64,000 nt of DNA from Paenibacillus sp. PCH8 (GTDB lineage Bacteria; Bacillota; Bacilli; Paenibacillales; Paenibacillaceae), in the NCBI RefSeq assembly GCF_002968835.1, contig NZ_PKQK01000001.1, positions 310,001-374,000 of the forward strand, in the 5' to 3' direction. Positions 9,084-18,377 of the stretch are shown here, piece after piece (within the stretch, counting starts at the first letter, position 1; each line of letters opens with the position of its first letter). Position numbers and translations under genes: made by a program. The notes below the pieces were generated by a model. The model saw nothing but the letters and a program-made list of their open reading frames with translations, made no database searches and had not been told where the DNA came from.

Positions 9084-10400
9084 CTACCCCGCTTTATTTA
9101 AGATGACGGGCAGCGTGATTTGTAGCGCAAAGATACCTTTTTCCTGAGATACCGTCAACGTTCCGTTGTGCTGCTGTATCATCTTCTCACAACTAACAAG
9201 CCCGATTTCGTTGCTGTCTTTCTTTTTGTCAACACGTTTAATCTTGTTCTCTACAACCAGAAAGACACATTGCTGTTTCAAATAAACTTTGATCTGAACG
9301 GGCTCTAATGGATCAGCGTATTTTCGAATATTAGAGAATATGTTATCGAATACACGGCGAATAGCAACCAGATTGATTTCCAGCAGAAACTTCTCGTGAT
9401 TAGTATCGGCTTGAATCTGAACATCGATATCGTCCAAAACGACCAGTTGTTCATCTATGAGTTGATCGATAAGCGCTCTACCCTCATAGATTTCAAACTC
9501 CACTTCCTCTTCTTCCGCGGCAGAGGATACCGTGAAATATTCGAATAGTTTGTCCGACAGTGCCTTGATCTGATAGGCTTTCTCCCTGCTGTTATGGATA
9601 TACTGCAACAGGTCTTCCTGTGTCTTATACTTGTTGAGCTCTATAATGTCCATATATCCCAACAGAATCGTAAGCGGGGTGCGCAGGTCATGGGAAATGG
9701 CTGTAATCAATTCACGATTGGCTATCCTCACCCTCTCCTCGCTGCCGAGCCGTTCAATAAATGATTTTCTCATCTCATCAATACTCTGGGCCAAAGACGA
9801 CAGTTCATCCTTTCCCAATATCGTAATCGAATAATCCAGATTTCCACCTTCGAGGATCTTAATCTCTTGCTCAAGCCTGCCAATATAGGAGGTTTTCCTG
9901 TTAATCATGAGTAGAAAAGAAACAATGAACACAACAGCCGCAACAAAAACACCAAGAATCAAAATAAGATTATAGTATTGATACTCATAAAAGCCGACCA
10001 GATAGATCTCGGCATCCTGATCCGCAAAACGAATCGTCTTGATGGGTATTTTCGATGGAACCAATTGGGTTAGAAGCTCTTCATTAATGGCAGAATCAAT
10101 CCCGGTATTGGAGGAATAGATCAATTTATCTTTTGCAAAAATATACAGATTTAAGTATCGTTCCTTACTTATCCATGCAGACAATCGCTCATGATCAGAG
10201 GTTGACACGTTCTGGTTATTCACGAATGTTTCGAATCGATTCAGTGCATCTTGCTGCCTGTTCTCTACAAAAGTAGATTTGCTTAAATAATTGTCCAGTA
10301 CGGTCTCACCAACCACTTGTACAAGGACAAATGCACTTATGGAAATGACCAAAGATATCATAACCGCTAGCACCAATTTGATCTTGAGCTTTTTACCCAT
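9084..10400 (-). CDS. VanS-like sensor histidine kinase
   Basis: Taking the ATG at 10400, the product is 438 residues: a TM segment at about 7-27, an extracytoplasmic sensor to about residue 165, a second TM (YNLILILGVFVAAVVFIVSFLLM), a HAMP region, a HisKA with the phospho-acceptor His in ISHDLRTPLT, and a HATPase whose N-box reads NIFSNIRKYA. The G2 box is degenerate (EIGLVSC), as in VanS-related kinases. In the sequence as given the frame runs on from the regulator's DNA-binding domain because of a base loss in a G run at 10423-10426. It pairs with the broken regulator upstream and faces a divergent TVP38/TMEM64 gene. Confidence 0.85.
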   Translation of the reverse strand: MGKKLKIKLVLAVMISLVISISAFVLVQVVGETVLDNYLSKSTFVENRQQDALNRFETFVNNQNVSTSDHERLSAWISKERYLNLYIFAKDKLIYSSNTGIDSAINEELLTQLVPSKIPIKTIRFADQDAEIYLVGFYEYQYYNLILILGVFVAAVVFIVSFLLMINRKTSYIGRLEQEIKILEGGNLDYSITILGKDELSSLAQSIDEMRKSFIERLGSEERVRIANRELITAISHDLRTPLTILLGYMDIIELNKYKTQEDLLQYIHNSREKAYQIKALSDKLFEYFTVSSAAEEEEVEFEIYEGRALIDQLIDEQLVVLDDIDVQIQADTNHEKFLLEINLVAIRRVFDNIFSNIRKYADPLEPVQIKVYLKQQCVFLVVENKIKRVDKKKDSNEIGLVSCEKMIQQHNGTLTVSQEKGIFALQITLPVILNKAG

Positions 10401-10407
10401 TAACAAC

Positions 10408-11098
10408 CTATTCAATTTTGTACCCCTTCCCCAAACGGTCTTCACATATTTAGGGTTCTGCGGGTCGTCTTCCAGCTTGCTTCTCAGATTACGAATGTGA
10501 ACCATAACCGTGTTATTGCAGGTATAAAAGTAGGGTTGTTCCCAAACACTCTCATATATGTTTTCCGCCGAAAATACCTTTCGCCGTTTCTTGGCCAGCA
10601 ACAGCAGAATCTGGTATTCAATTTCGGTTAAAGCCACTTCTTTCTCCCTAACATATACCGTTTTGGAATCCGGACGGACCGTAAGATCCTTAATGATCAT
10701 TTGGTCCGCTTCTTCCGTCTTCTCCTTGCCCGATATACATAATACCTTCGAAGCAATGCCTTTACCCTCGCAACGAGTTCTGTATAGGAAAAAGGTTTGG
10801 ACAGAAAATCATCGCTCCCCGAGGAGAATGCCAATTGTTTGTCCGAATCCTGCGTTTTAGCTGTGAGAAACAGGATCGGAGCGCTTGTCTTTTCACGAAT
10901 CTCCAGACACGCCTTCAGCCCCGATTTATTCGGCATCATCATATCCAAGATAATGAGATCCGTCTCTTCATTCACTTTATCAATCGCGTCTTGACCATCC
11001 ACCGCTTCAATCACTTTGTAATCTTCGCTCTCCAACAGAATCTTAACAATTTCGCGAATCTCACTATTATCGTCGGCTATTAAAATCTGCTTGCTCAT
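10408..11098 (-). pseudogene. VanR/OmpR-type response regulator broken by two one-base lesions
   Basis: The gene starts at an ATG at 11098 behind GGAGGG. Its receiver domain is complete (IADDNSEIREI, LIILDMMMPNKSG, FLSKPFSYTELVARVKALLRR) but the frame then runs into junk and stops at 10697. The winged-helix domain continues in another frame (MIIKDLTVRPD, VMVHIRNLRSKLEDDP, YVKTVWGRG). One extra G in the run at 10729-10731 (minus-strand GGG) gives YRGKEKTEEADQMIIKDL. One extra G at 10423-10426 gives WGRGYKIE-stop, the usual family ending, with TAG at 10408. With both restored the protein is 230 residues, normal for the family. Either a recent inactivation or a sequencing/assembly error. Confidence 0.8.
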
Positions 11099-11256
11099 CC
11101 GATCCCTCCGTCCAAATTCAGTATAATATGCGTTAGTAGCTACTACCAGCAAATACAATCGACTTAAGAATTCTTCAGAAGTTACGTAGGTTACTCTTCA
11201 TGTTTTCGTTTTATACTGTAATTAGTCAAGGTCATAACACAAAGGAGTCATCCGCT

Positions 11257-12009
11257 ATGCCACAACCTACGAGCAAAACAGTTATGAAGATACTACTGGG
11301 TCTATTAACGATTCTGTCCATTGGTTTACTGGTCTATTATGCTCCTGCCATGATTAAAATCATGTCGTCCATGGACAATTTCAGAGCGTATATTCATTCA
11401 ACGGGACATTGGGGCCCGGTCATGTTTATTCTATTCCAGATACTTCAGATCGTGGTTGCACCTATTCCGGGAGAAGTAGTACAGGTGGCCGGCGGATATA
11501 TCTACGGGATCACCCTTGGGTCGTTCTACACGACAGTAGGTTTGGTATTGGGCTCAGCAATTGCTTTTTATTTCACTCGTTTTATCGGTCGCCATTTCAT
11601 TACCCGGCTACTGCAAAAGAAAGATTATAAGTGGATGTCGTTTATTCATGATGAGAAGAAGTTCTCTGCCTTTTTGTTTCTCTTTTTCTTGATACCCGGT
11701 TTGCCAAAAGACATGCTCGTATTTGTTGCCGCTCTTACAACCATGAGTTCTTTAAGATTCTTCACGATCCTTCTGGTTGGTCGTCTCCCATGGATTATTG
11801 CCTCTGCCGCAGTAGGGTCCACCATTCATATGCAACAATACAGCATCGCCATTATCATATCCGTCATTGCCGTTATTGGTTTCGTGCTCGGATATATCTA
11901 CAAAGATAAATGGCTGAACTTGTTCTCCAAAGTGGAGAACACAACGGGGGCAAGTTCTGCCAAACCCAAAAGTAATCCCCAAGGCAATCCCCAGCTTAGC
12001 CAAAAGTAG
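11257..12009 (+). CDS. TVP38/TMEM64 (VTT/DedA-like) membrane protein
   Basis: A 250-residue integral membrane protein. The VTT domain signature is visible: QIVVAPIPGEVVQVAGGYIYG near residue 75, GSAIAFYFTRFIGRHF, and FLIPGLPKDMLVFVAALT near residue 155. The family is linked to lipid scrambling or membrane homeostasis; the exact role here is unknown. AAAGGAG at 11241-11247 selects the ATG at 11257 over the upstream frame. It is transcribed divergently from the VanR/S-like system, which may control it, as is common for genes facing such pairs. Confidence 0.9.
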   Translation: MPQPTSKTVMKILLGLLTILSIGLLVYYAPAMIKIMSSMDNFRAYIHSTGHWGPVMFILFQILQIVVAPIPGEVVQVAGGYIYGITLGSFYTTVGLVLGSAIAFYFTRFIGRHFITRLLQKKDYKWMSFIHDEKKFSAFLFLFFLIPGLPKDMLVFVAALTTMSSLRFFTILLVGRLPWIIASAAVGSTIHMQQYSIAIIISVIAVIGFVLGYIYKDKWLNLFSKVENTTGASSAKPKSNPQGNPQLSQK

Positions 12010-12090
12010 AGATTGGCTAACAGAAACAGGATAATACCAGCTATACAATAAACCATCATCCTGCTCAGAATATAAATGGAGGTATTACTT

Positions 12091-12645
12091 ATGCATAGCC
12101 TTGAAACAAATCGATTGATATTACGAAATTTTACCGCAACCGACGCACAAGGATTATTGGAGTACACCGCCAATCCAAGAGTGAACTGCTTCATGGATCA
12201 TAATGTCTTAACTTTAGAGGACGCTGCAGCAGAAGTTGAGAAAAGAAGCCGTGATGACTCTCATATTGCGGTCTGTCTGAAAGACAGTAACGAACTGATC
12301 GGAGAGCTGTTTGGTATGAAGGAAGAACGCGATTCGGATACGTATAGTATTGGATGGAATTTTAATGCGAGATTTGAAGGGAAGGGATACGCAAGTGAGA
12401 GCGCCAACGCTTTCATAGAGCATCTCTTTACGCAACAGGGAGTTAGAAGACTGTACGCTTATGTCGAGGATGATAACTTCCGTTCCCAGAAGCTGTCTGA
12501 GAAACTGGGCATGCGTCAGGAAGGCTGCTTCATGGAATTTGTTTCATTTGTTAAATATGAAGATGGCACACCGAAATACGAGAATACCTTTCAATATGCA
12601 TTACTGAAAAAAGAATGGCTCGCGCAACACCTCTCCCCTGATTGA
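12091..12645 (+). CDS. GNAT N-acetyltransferase, RimJ/RimL-like
   Basis: A 184-residue protein opening with LETNRLILRNFTATDAQGLLEY, the usual start of RimJ/RimL-type GNATs. The acetyl-CoA binding motif is in WNFNARFEGKGYASESANAFIEHLF around residue 90, followed by RRLYAYVEDDNFRSQKLSEKLGMRQEG, which is the conserved B motif. It should transfer an acetyl group from acetyl-CoA to an amine; the acceptor is unknown. GGAGG at 12078-12082 fixes the start at the ATG at 12091. A compact terminator follows 9 bases after the stop. Confidence 0.9.
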   Translation: MHSLETNRLILRNFTATDAQGLLEYTANPRVNCFMDHNVLTLEDAAAEVEKRSRDDSHIAVCLKDSNELIGELFGMKEERDSDTYSIGWNFNARFEGKGYASESANAFIEHLFTQQGVRRLYAYVEDDNFRSQKLSEKLGMRQEGCFMEFVSFVKYEDGTPKYENTFQYALLKKEWLAQHLSPD

Positions 12646-12653
12646 ATTCCGGG

Positions 12654-12668
12654 AAAAGGTCGCCTTTT
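12654..12668 (+). terminator. Short terminator hairpin after the GNAT gene
   Basis: AAAAGG-TCG-CCTTTT. Bases 12650-12666 also occur, inverted and identical, at 13106-13122 inside the next ORF. Confidence 0.55.
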
Positions 12669-12762
12669 ATTATGCAACCGCCGATCGTATCAATACTCAT
12701 TTATGTTGGCTGATGGATGTCCTGACGTGTGATGCCATAAACAGCTGTCTTGCCCAGGCGTC

Positions 12763-13158
12763 CTATGGGTTCTGCGTTAAATCCAGCAGGCAACTGTTCA
12801 CCAACTGCGGGGATATATATCCTACCGCCAATCGTCTGCCTTTTTCATGCGAACGAATGATGAAGGGATCAATATCTTCATAATCTTGCGGCAGATATTG
12901 ATCTGCCACCTTAAACTGCCCGAGCAGCATTTCATAAATGAAATTTCGGTTCACATAAGACAGCTTTACGGGAAGCTCCTGATGCAGCCTGACAAAGTGT
13001 AAATGGTTCTTCCGGCTCGTCATCTGTACGGAATGAAATTGCTCATGAGGTAAATGCAGGGCGCGGAGTGAAGGGTCCGCACGGAAATGGGTTCCGCAAA
13101 CAAATAAGGCGACCTTTTCCCGATCTGAATCCGGGAAAAGGTCACCACTTAGAAACAC
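12763..13158 (-). CDS. Hypothetical protein, 131 residues
   Basis: The frame opens at a GTG 11 bases after the MetE-like stop, without a good ribosome binding site. The N-terminus (VALFVCGTHFRADPSL) distantly recalls the opening strand and loop of gamma-glutamylcyclotransferase-like proteins (the FVYGTL loop), but the key residues are not preserved, so this is only a hint. The rest (YVNRNFIYEMLLGQFKVADQYL) resembles a compact alpha/beta protein but no family is recognised. It may be co-transcribed with the MetE-like gene. Residues 6-14 are encoded by one arm of an inverted repeat whose other arm is the GNAT terminator. Confidence 0.45.
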   Translation of the reverse strand: MFLSGDLFPDSDREKVALFVCGTHFRADPSLRALHLPHEQFHSVQMTSRKNHLHFVRLHQELPVKLSYVNRNFIYEMLLGQFKVADQYLPQDYEDIDPFIIRSHEKGRRLAVGYISPQLVNSCLLDLTQNP

Positions 13159-13169
13159 TTTTGTTCGGC

Positions 13170-14336
13170 TTATCTATCGGTACCCCAGTATTGCTTGGCA
13201 ATCTTCTGCCCCTGATCAATCTTCGCCCATTGCTGAGTTTCGCTTAATTCGTTACCGCCATCACAGGACGCAAAGCCGCATTGGTGAGAAAGCAGCAGTC
13301 GATCCTTATCGATGATTTTGGAAGCTTCGTCTAGCAAACGTACAACGCGCGCTTCATCATCGAGTGTGCTCGTTTTGGATGAAAGCAACCCGAGTACAAT
13401 TTCCGTTTCAGGTCTGTCCTTGAACACTTCCAAAGCTTCAATCGAACCCGCACGATCATCATCCCACTCCAGGAAGAAACGGTCATACTTCAATTGCTTG
13501 AGGAACAGATTAGCGATTTTGGCATACGATCCACCGCCCATGTTGCGGGAATCATAATTGCCGCGGCAGTTATGTGTCCACATTTTCAAGCCCAGGCTAT
13601 GACCGTAGTCAATCACGGTATTATTAATATCGATGAATTCGGTAGCAAGACCCTGTACTTCATCTTGATTAATATGTTCCCCTGTAAAAGGAGAGTTCGG
13701 GTTGTCGTCTGCAAATAGCTCCCACAAGCAATCATCGAATTGCAGGATTTTGCCGCCCACCGCAGCGAATTCCTCCACAAAATCTTTATAGGCGCTCACA
13801 AGACCCGCTTTGAGCTCCTGTATGTTCTGATATACAGCATTCGTACCGCCAATGTTATCCGACCAGGAAAGCTCACCAAAGATATGAGATGGAGATGGTA
13901 CACAAAGTTTCGTTTGCTGGTCTCCTGCCGTATCTTGAAGCTGTTGGAACAGTTGAATAAAGTGATGATTCTTGCCACTCAGTTCACCCGTGATTCGAAG
14001 CCCAATGTCTTTGCGTGTCTCATACTTCGAAGTTCCGTCCACATCCCGGAAGAAATAACCGTGATCTGCGATGTAACGCTCCACTCCGCCAAATCCCCAT
14101 ACAAAGTCCAAATGCCACATCGATTTGGAGAATTCGCCATCTGTAATAATGGACAGGTTATGTTCAATTTCCTTGGCGACAACTTGTTGGATAGCCTCAG
14201 TCTCGCACTTCTCATATCCTTCGTAATTTTCATAGAACGGATATTGGATCTCGTCATTATGTTCAATTTTCGTTTTATATTTCAGCAGCTCGTCCGGCCG
14301 CAATAAACTTCCTACGATCTGGAACTTATCAGTCAT
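13170..14336 (-). CDS. MetE-like methyltransferase (cobalamin-independent methionine synthase family)
   Basis: A 388-residue single-barrel member of the MetE C-terminal family, close to the YxjG/YxjH type. Typical segments are FQIVGSLLRPDELL at the N-terminus, ITDGEFSKSMWHLDFVWGFGG, LQFDDCLWELF, and the late LLLSHQCGFASCDGG, which carries the zinc-ligand Cys. The His/Cys zinc set (HNCRG, QCGF) appears intact. The full two-barrel MetE is about 750 residues, so this is the short form, which uses methyl donors other than folylpolyglutamate in some members. GAGGGGGT behind the ATG at 14336 sets the start. Two overlapping palindromes lie about 80 bases upstream. Confidence 0.9.
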   Translation of the reverse strand: MTDKFQIVGSLLRPDELLKYKTKIEHNDEIQYPFYENYEGYEKCETEAIQQVVAKEIEHNLSIITDGEFSKSMWHLDFVWGFGGVERYIADHGYFFRDVDGTSKYETRKDIGLRITGELSGKNHHFIQLFQQLQDTAGDQQTKLCVPSPSHIFGELSWSDNIGGTNAVYQNIQELKAGLVSAYKDFVEEFAAVGGKILQFDDCLWELFADDNPNSPFTGEHINQDEVQGLATEFIDINNTVIDYGHSLGLKMWTHNCRGNYDSRNMGGGSYAKIANLFLKQLKYDRFFLEWDDDRAGSIEALEVFKDRPETEIVLGLLSSKTSTLDDEARVVRLLDEASKIIDKDRLLLSHQCGFASCDGGNELSETQQWAKIDQGQKIAKQYWGTDR

Positions 14337-14407
14337 GTAAATAACCCCCTCGTTGTATACAATTATCATATCACGCCGGGAGCAGTTAGAAGAGATACTT
14401 AAAAACC

Positions 14408-14435
14408 ATAACTAGTTATAGCTAAAAGCTATAAC
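14408..14435. promoter_or_regulatory. Overlapping palindromes upstream of the MetE-like gene
   Basis: ATAACTAGTTAT (14408-14419, perfect) overlaps GTTATAGCT-AAA-AGCTATAAC (14415-14435, perfect 9-bp arms). They sit 72-99 bases before the MetE-like start, where a repressor or activator site is expected. No S-box or T-box structure was recognised, so a protein regulator is more likely. Confidence 0.45.
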
Positions 14436-14480
14436 AGTCAACAAAAAACTTTCTCATGTACGCTGCTTCACATGCCAAAA

Positions 14481-14518
14481 AAGTAGACTATTCCTTTTAC
14501 AGAAGGCGCCGTCTACTT
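14481..14518 (-). terminator. Terminator of the SF0329-type gene
   Basis: On the minus strand AAGTAGAC ... GTCTACTT is followed by a T run (14475-14480). It lies about 80 bases after the stop at 14599. Confidence 0.75.
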
Positions 14519-14598
14519 GCTCGTATATCCACTTGTTAAGCTAATTTTAGTGAGAACATTTCTGACACTGTGTGCTCTATCATAAAAGTGATTGAATT

Positions 14599-15168
14599 TC
14601 ACAACGTACTTCGCCGTAATTCATAGAAATACTGTACGGCTGAATGCTTTAACTTCATCTGCTCGGACATGTTCAGAATTCGCTTTTTGCCAACTCGTCT
14701 ATCCATCAAAGCCAGAATATTGAACAAGATATCCTTGCTCTCCAGATTATCTTCTATTGAAGTAGATAAAAACGTCGTAGCTGCAACAGTAAAATTCGAT
14801 TTACTGAGTGCAGCCTGTGCCAACAAAAGCTCTTTGGCATGTACGGAGATTTTTCTGCTTCTTGCCATGATTTGAAGACGATCCTCGGGAATGGGCCCTT
14901 TGGACTCTTTTCGGATAGCTTCAATTTCTTCATCGCTCACAGGAATCACAATATTGGGGTCATTCTTGATCTCCTGATCGGACAAATACCAGCGAATCGG
15001 AGTTGTTGCATCATTCATATTAAGGATGTTCTTTTTATCTACGGTAATGTAACAATTGCCTGATTTATCAGGTGAATACCGATAGCTGGTAGCACGGTAC
15101 TCCACTCTTCCAACTAACGCGGGACTAAGGAAACTCTCCAGTTGTTGCTTCAATTTGCTCCAGGACAT
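14599..15168 (-). CDS. SF0329-type uncharacterised protein
   Basis: The 189-residue product starts MSWSKLKQQLESFLSPAL and continues RVEYRATSYRYSPDKSG with an ITVDKKNILNM segment, which fits a family annotated as SF0329 (from a Shigella gene). The function of that family is unknown. It is soluble and without a signal peptide. AGGAGG precedes the ATG at 15168, so the longer start at 15186 is unlikely. It is a single gene with its own terminator, divergent from the ankyrin gene. Confidence 0.7.
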   Translation of the reverse strand: MSWSKLKQQLESFLSPALVGRVEYRATSYRYSPDKSGNCYITVDKKNILNMNDATTPIRWYLSDQEIKNDPNIVIPVSDEEIEAIRKESKGPIPEDRLQIMARSRKISVHAKELLLAQAALSKSNFTVAATTFLSTSIEDNLESKDILFNILALMDRRVGKKRILNMSEQMKLKHSAVQYFYELRRSTL

Positions 15169-15476
15169 AGATCCTCCTATTTTCAAAAGCCCACCGCACG
15201 CATTGCGGCGATCATTTCGAATATCTTTTTTTCAACCCATCTCCAATATGTACACTCATCTAAAATTATAACACAGCCACACCAAGCGAAGTCTTATACC
15301 GATTTAGAATCAGATTCTAATACTTACTTTGTTCCTCAAATAAGACGGTTGAATCCAGTTATTGGTTTTGAATTCCCCTATGTGATAAACTTGCAGAAAA
15401 TTATCTGCTTTCTATCAGTCTCTCATTGCCTATCATTGGTAAATACGATGTTATTCAGAAGGAGAGGGATACTTTA

Positions 15477-16532
15477 ATGACTAAGAAGAAGACAACATTA
15501 CCCGCTCATATAGAGCAACTTATTAAGAATAATGATATTGCTGCTGTAAAAGAAGTGTTTGAGCAATGTGAATGGGATGCCAGCGGGGGCTATAGCAAAG
15601 GTACAGCCCTCAGCTTCCGGCATATTTCGGATGAATTAATCCGCTGGCTGGTGGAGCAAGGAGCCGATATTAACGCACGTGACAAATATAAACGCACGCC
15701 ATTACACGCCCACGCTGCACACTGGTCAGGAAATGTAACCTTACTCCTCGAATTGGGTGCGGAGATGGACGCTGTGGATTACCAGAATGAGACACCGTTG
15801 CACGCAGCAGTCAATTCGTACCGTATCCAAGTGGTTCAAGAGTTGGTAACCCGAGGGGCTAATATCAACATTGAGAATAAACAGGGAAATACCCCATTAG
15901 CTAAGGGATTAGTGAATAGCCGAAATGGAGACATTGTCAACCTGTCGGAGATTTCCGCGATTCTGCTGGATGCCGGCGCATCAGTCACCTCGGCTATGAA
16001 AGAGTCGGTGAAGCGAATCGGCAAGGATTTTGAATTCGTCCGGGACAAATATAATGAGGACCGTGTTGACGAAGTGTCGAAAGCGCTTCTCAAGCTGTAT
16101 CGACTATTTGATGTCGAGCCGGTAGCGAATCGGATCAAGCACGATGGAGCGTCTTCCATTCAAGTAAAAGCAACCACTTGGCCCAAACAGCATCAAGAGC
16201 TGTGGGAGTATCTCATTCCACCCAAGGGCCATGCGCAAACGGTACAAGGAGAGGTCATCCGCATCACAGGGCGAGTGTCCCATGAAGTATTGGATAATGG
16301 CGGTGGAAACTGGGATGCGGAGTATCGTAAGATGCTGGATGCACTGATTCGTCACCTCGGCACTGGCGCGCCACTCGCCCCGGCACTTCTCCAAGAGACA
16401 ACAGATTTAGCCAATAGGCTTCGTAATGGATCAGATTATGATGCTCCTGCCAGATTATCCGAGTTGGCGGTGTTATGGGTACTCGCGAATCCTCAGCCGG
16501 TCGCGATGGCCCAACCGGAATATACGCGATAA
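15477..16532 (+). CDS. Ankyrin-repeat protein
   Basis: A 351-residue cytoplasmic protein whose first half carries ankyrin repeats: LVEQGADINARDKYKRTPLHAHA, LLLELGAEMDAVDYQNETPLHAAV and LVTRGANINIENKQGNTPLAKGL (about residues 60-165). The second half (residues 180-350) has no recognised domain and includes a WPKQHQELWEYLIPPKGHAQT segment seen in bacterial ankyrin proteins annotated as protein-binding. GGAGAGGG upstream supports the ATG at 15477. Ankyrin repeats mediate protein-protein contacts; the partner is unknown. Confidence 0.85.
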   Translation: MTKKKTTLPAHIEQLIKNNDIAAVKEVFEQCEWDASGGYSKGTALSFRHISDELIRWLVEQGADINARDKYKRTPLHAHAAHWSGNVTLLLELGAEMDAVDYQNETPLHAAVNSYRIQVVQELVTRGANINIENKQGNTPLAKGLVNSRNGDIVNLSEISAILLDAGASVTSAMKESVKRIGKDFEFVRDKYNEDRVDEVSKALLKLYRLFDVEPVANRIKHDGASSIQVKATTWPKQHQELWEYLIPPKGHAQTVQGEVIRITGRVSHEVLDNGGGNWDAEYRKMLDALIRHLGTGAPLAPALLQETTDLANRLRNGSDYDAPARLSELAVLWVLANPQPVAMAQPEYTR

Positions 16533-16638
16533 TTTTCCAAGGATAGACGGCATTGGAGTTCCTGAATCCTGTCAGTGGACAGATTGTAAAATGAAGTGTT
16601 ACGGCTGAAGTTATAGGGCTAAAAAAGAAGTAAAACAC

Positions 16639-16827
16639 CTAAAAAAGAAGCGGAATAGCTCCCGCTTCTTTTCTTTTCTTTTCTTTATAGTCAGCCAATA
16701 CATCATAACTACTAATCTTTCCTAACCAACACTTCGAAAGCACTTCTAAATAGAGTAGCTCTTTAATCTCTGCTTGTATGTTTACCAGAGTATGACGCTT
16801 TCTCAAACCGAAATAAGCTTTACTCAT
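16639..16827 (-). CDS. Doubtful small ORF downstream of dus
   Basis: A 62-residue frame starting 30 bases after the dihydrouridine synthase stop, with GGAGA 13 bases before its ATG. The N-terminal 50 residues (IQAEIKELLYLEVLSKCWLG) could be a small helical protein, but the C-terminus runs into the terminator hairpin at 16646-16669. No family recognised. Confidence 0.3.
   Translation of the reverse strand: MSKAYFGLRKRHTLVNIQAEIKELLYLEVLSKCWLGKISSYDVLADYKEKKRKEAGAIPLLF
16646..16669. terminator. Bidirectional terminator between ankyrin and dus genes
   Basis: AGAAGCGG / CCGCTTCT stem with an A run on the left and TTTCTTTTC on the right, so it can work for both converging transcripts. Confidence 0.75.
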
Positions 16828-16857
16828 CGTCCGTTCTCTTTCTCCAAACTTTGAAAC

Positions 16858-17850
16858 TTAAATCCCATGTTCCTCCGCCTCATCTTGATCCTTGCTCCCA
16901 AATTCATTAAGCAATGTACGCACTTCACTTGTCGACTTGGCGTTCATTAAGCTGTTTCTAAGTTCACTTGCCCCTCGGAATCCACGGACATATATTTTAA
17001 AGAAACGAGCAAATGCGCTGAACGAACGTGGCTCCTGTCCTGAATATTGATCATGAAGATCCAGATGCAGCCGCAGCAGATCAAGTAACTCCTCACTACT
17101 GTGTTCCTTCGGCTCCTTCTCAAAAGCAAACGGATTCTGGAATATACCGCGTCCAATCATAATGCCATCCACACCATATTGCTCAGCGAGTCTCAGGCCT
17201 GTCTCACGGTCAGGAATATCCCCGTTAATCGTCAGCAGAGTATTAGGAGCTATCTCATCACGAAGTTTCTTAATCTCAGGGATCAGTTCCCAGTGAGCAT
17301 CTACTTTGCTCATCTCTTCTCTCGTCCTCAGGTGAATGGACAGATTCACAATGTCCTGCTGCAAAATATGGGTCAACCAGTCTCGCCATTCGTCTACAGC
17401 TGTGAAACCGAGTCTTGTTTTTACACTGACAGGTAGCCCCCCGGCTTTCGCTGCTTGAATGATATCGGCTGCAATTTCGGGACGGCAGATCAATCCGCTT
17501 CCTTTACCATTCTCAGCTACATTGGCTACAGGGCACCCCATATTAATATCGATGCCTTGAAAGCCTTCTTTTGCCATCCCGATACTCATCTCACGAAAAA
17601 ATTCAGGTTTATCTCCCCAGATATGAGCCACAATCGGCTGTTCGTCCGCTGTAAACGTTAACCGCCCGCGCACACTATGGTGCCCCTCCGGGTGACAATA
17701 ACTCTCTGTATTCGCAAACTCCGTAAAAAACACATCCGGTCTGCCCGCTTCACTTACGACATGCCGAAACACAACATCCGTCACATCTTCCATCGGTGCC
17801 AGTATAAAAAATGGTCGTGGCAAATCACGCCAAAAGTTTTCCTTTGTCAT
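16858..17850 (-). CDS. dus: tRNA-dihydrouridine synthase
   Basis: A 330-residue FMN-dependent TIM-barrel enzyme that reduces uridine to dihydrouridine in the tRNA D-arm. Landmarks are [15 protein letters not shown] at the N-terminus, [12 protein letters not shown] near residue 85 with the catalytic Cys region shifted to [20 protein letters not shown], and [24 protein letters not shown] with 9-base spacing selects the ATG at 17850; the longer frame to 17919 has no ribosome site. Many Paenibacillus genomes carry such a second Dus in addition to DusB. The flanking genes give no clue to substrate position. Confidence 0.92.
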   Translation of the reverse strand: MTKENFWRDLPRPFFILAPMEDVTDVVFRHVVSEAGRPDVFFTEFANTESYCHPEGHHSVRGRLTFTADEQPIVAHIWGDKPEFFREMSIGMAKEGFQGIDINMGCPVANVAENGKGSGLICRPEIAADIIQAAKAGGLPVSVKTRLGFTAVDEWRDWLTHILQQDIVNLSIHLRTREEMSKVDAHWELIPEIKKLRDEIAPNTLLTINGDIPDRETGLRLAEQYGVDGIMIGRGIFQNPFAFEKEPKEHSSEELLDLLRLHLDLHDQYSGQEPRSFSAFARFFKIYVRGFRGASELRNSLMNAKSTSEVRTLLNEFGSKDQDEAEEHGI

Positions 17851-18170
17851 ATCCAAAACTCCTCTATACCTACCAGGACAGTCTATGCCCTCATTAATAA
17901 TAAAAAAATCGTAATTCATGCATCTGCTTGCCTATTCACTTATACCATGCAAATGAACTTCGTTCAAACATCAGTATCTGTTATTACTTCCATTAGATCA
18001 TCAGATTATTGAAAGTTCGGTGATTTCATAAAAGCCCTTTCCCGATTTTATCACGTCTATATTTAATTTTCAGCATGCTTACGCTTGCGGAACTCGAAAA
18101 GCTCCTCTAAAATGAAGCTCGGCAGGCATTTAACCTGCAAATCGTAATTTGGAGGAGGCCTGAATCAAAC

Positions 18171-18377
18171 ATGGAAATTTCACTGGATATGATTAAAGAT
18201 AAAGTCGAATGCTTACAGGCTTATGACTTTCATGAATTGGCACGAGCGATGGAAGAACGAATTGAAATTAATAAAGCACTAATGTTGCGAGTGAAGCAAG
18301 TTCAACATCAAGTGACGTTTGACCCTATACGTACCAAAATGTTATATAGTGCAGTCGTGCATTTTGCCGTAAATTGA
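18171..18377 (+). CDS. DUF2536 family small protein
   Basis: A 68-residue protein: MEISLDMIKDKVECLQAYD at the start and MLYSAVVHFAV at the end, with KALMLRVKQVQHQVTF between. This is the pattern of DUF2536 (YrzA-like) proteins of Bacillales, whose role is unknown. GGAGGAGG about 14 bases upstream supports the start. A weak hairpin (AGACG / CGTCT, 18460-18477) follows. Confidence 0.75.
   Translation: MEISLDMIKDKVECLQAYDFHELARAMEERIEINKALMLRVKQVQHQVTFDPIRTKMLYSAVVHFAVN

Noticed and set aside
11099..11158. N-terminal extension of the VanR-like regulator
   Set aside because: GGAGGG directly before the ATG at 11098 shows where translation starts.
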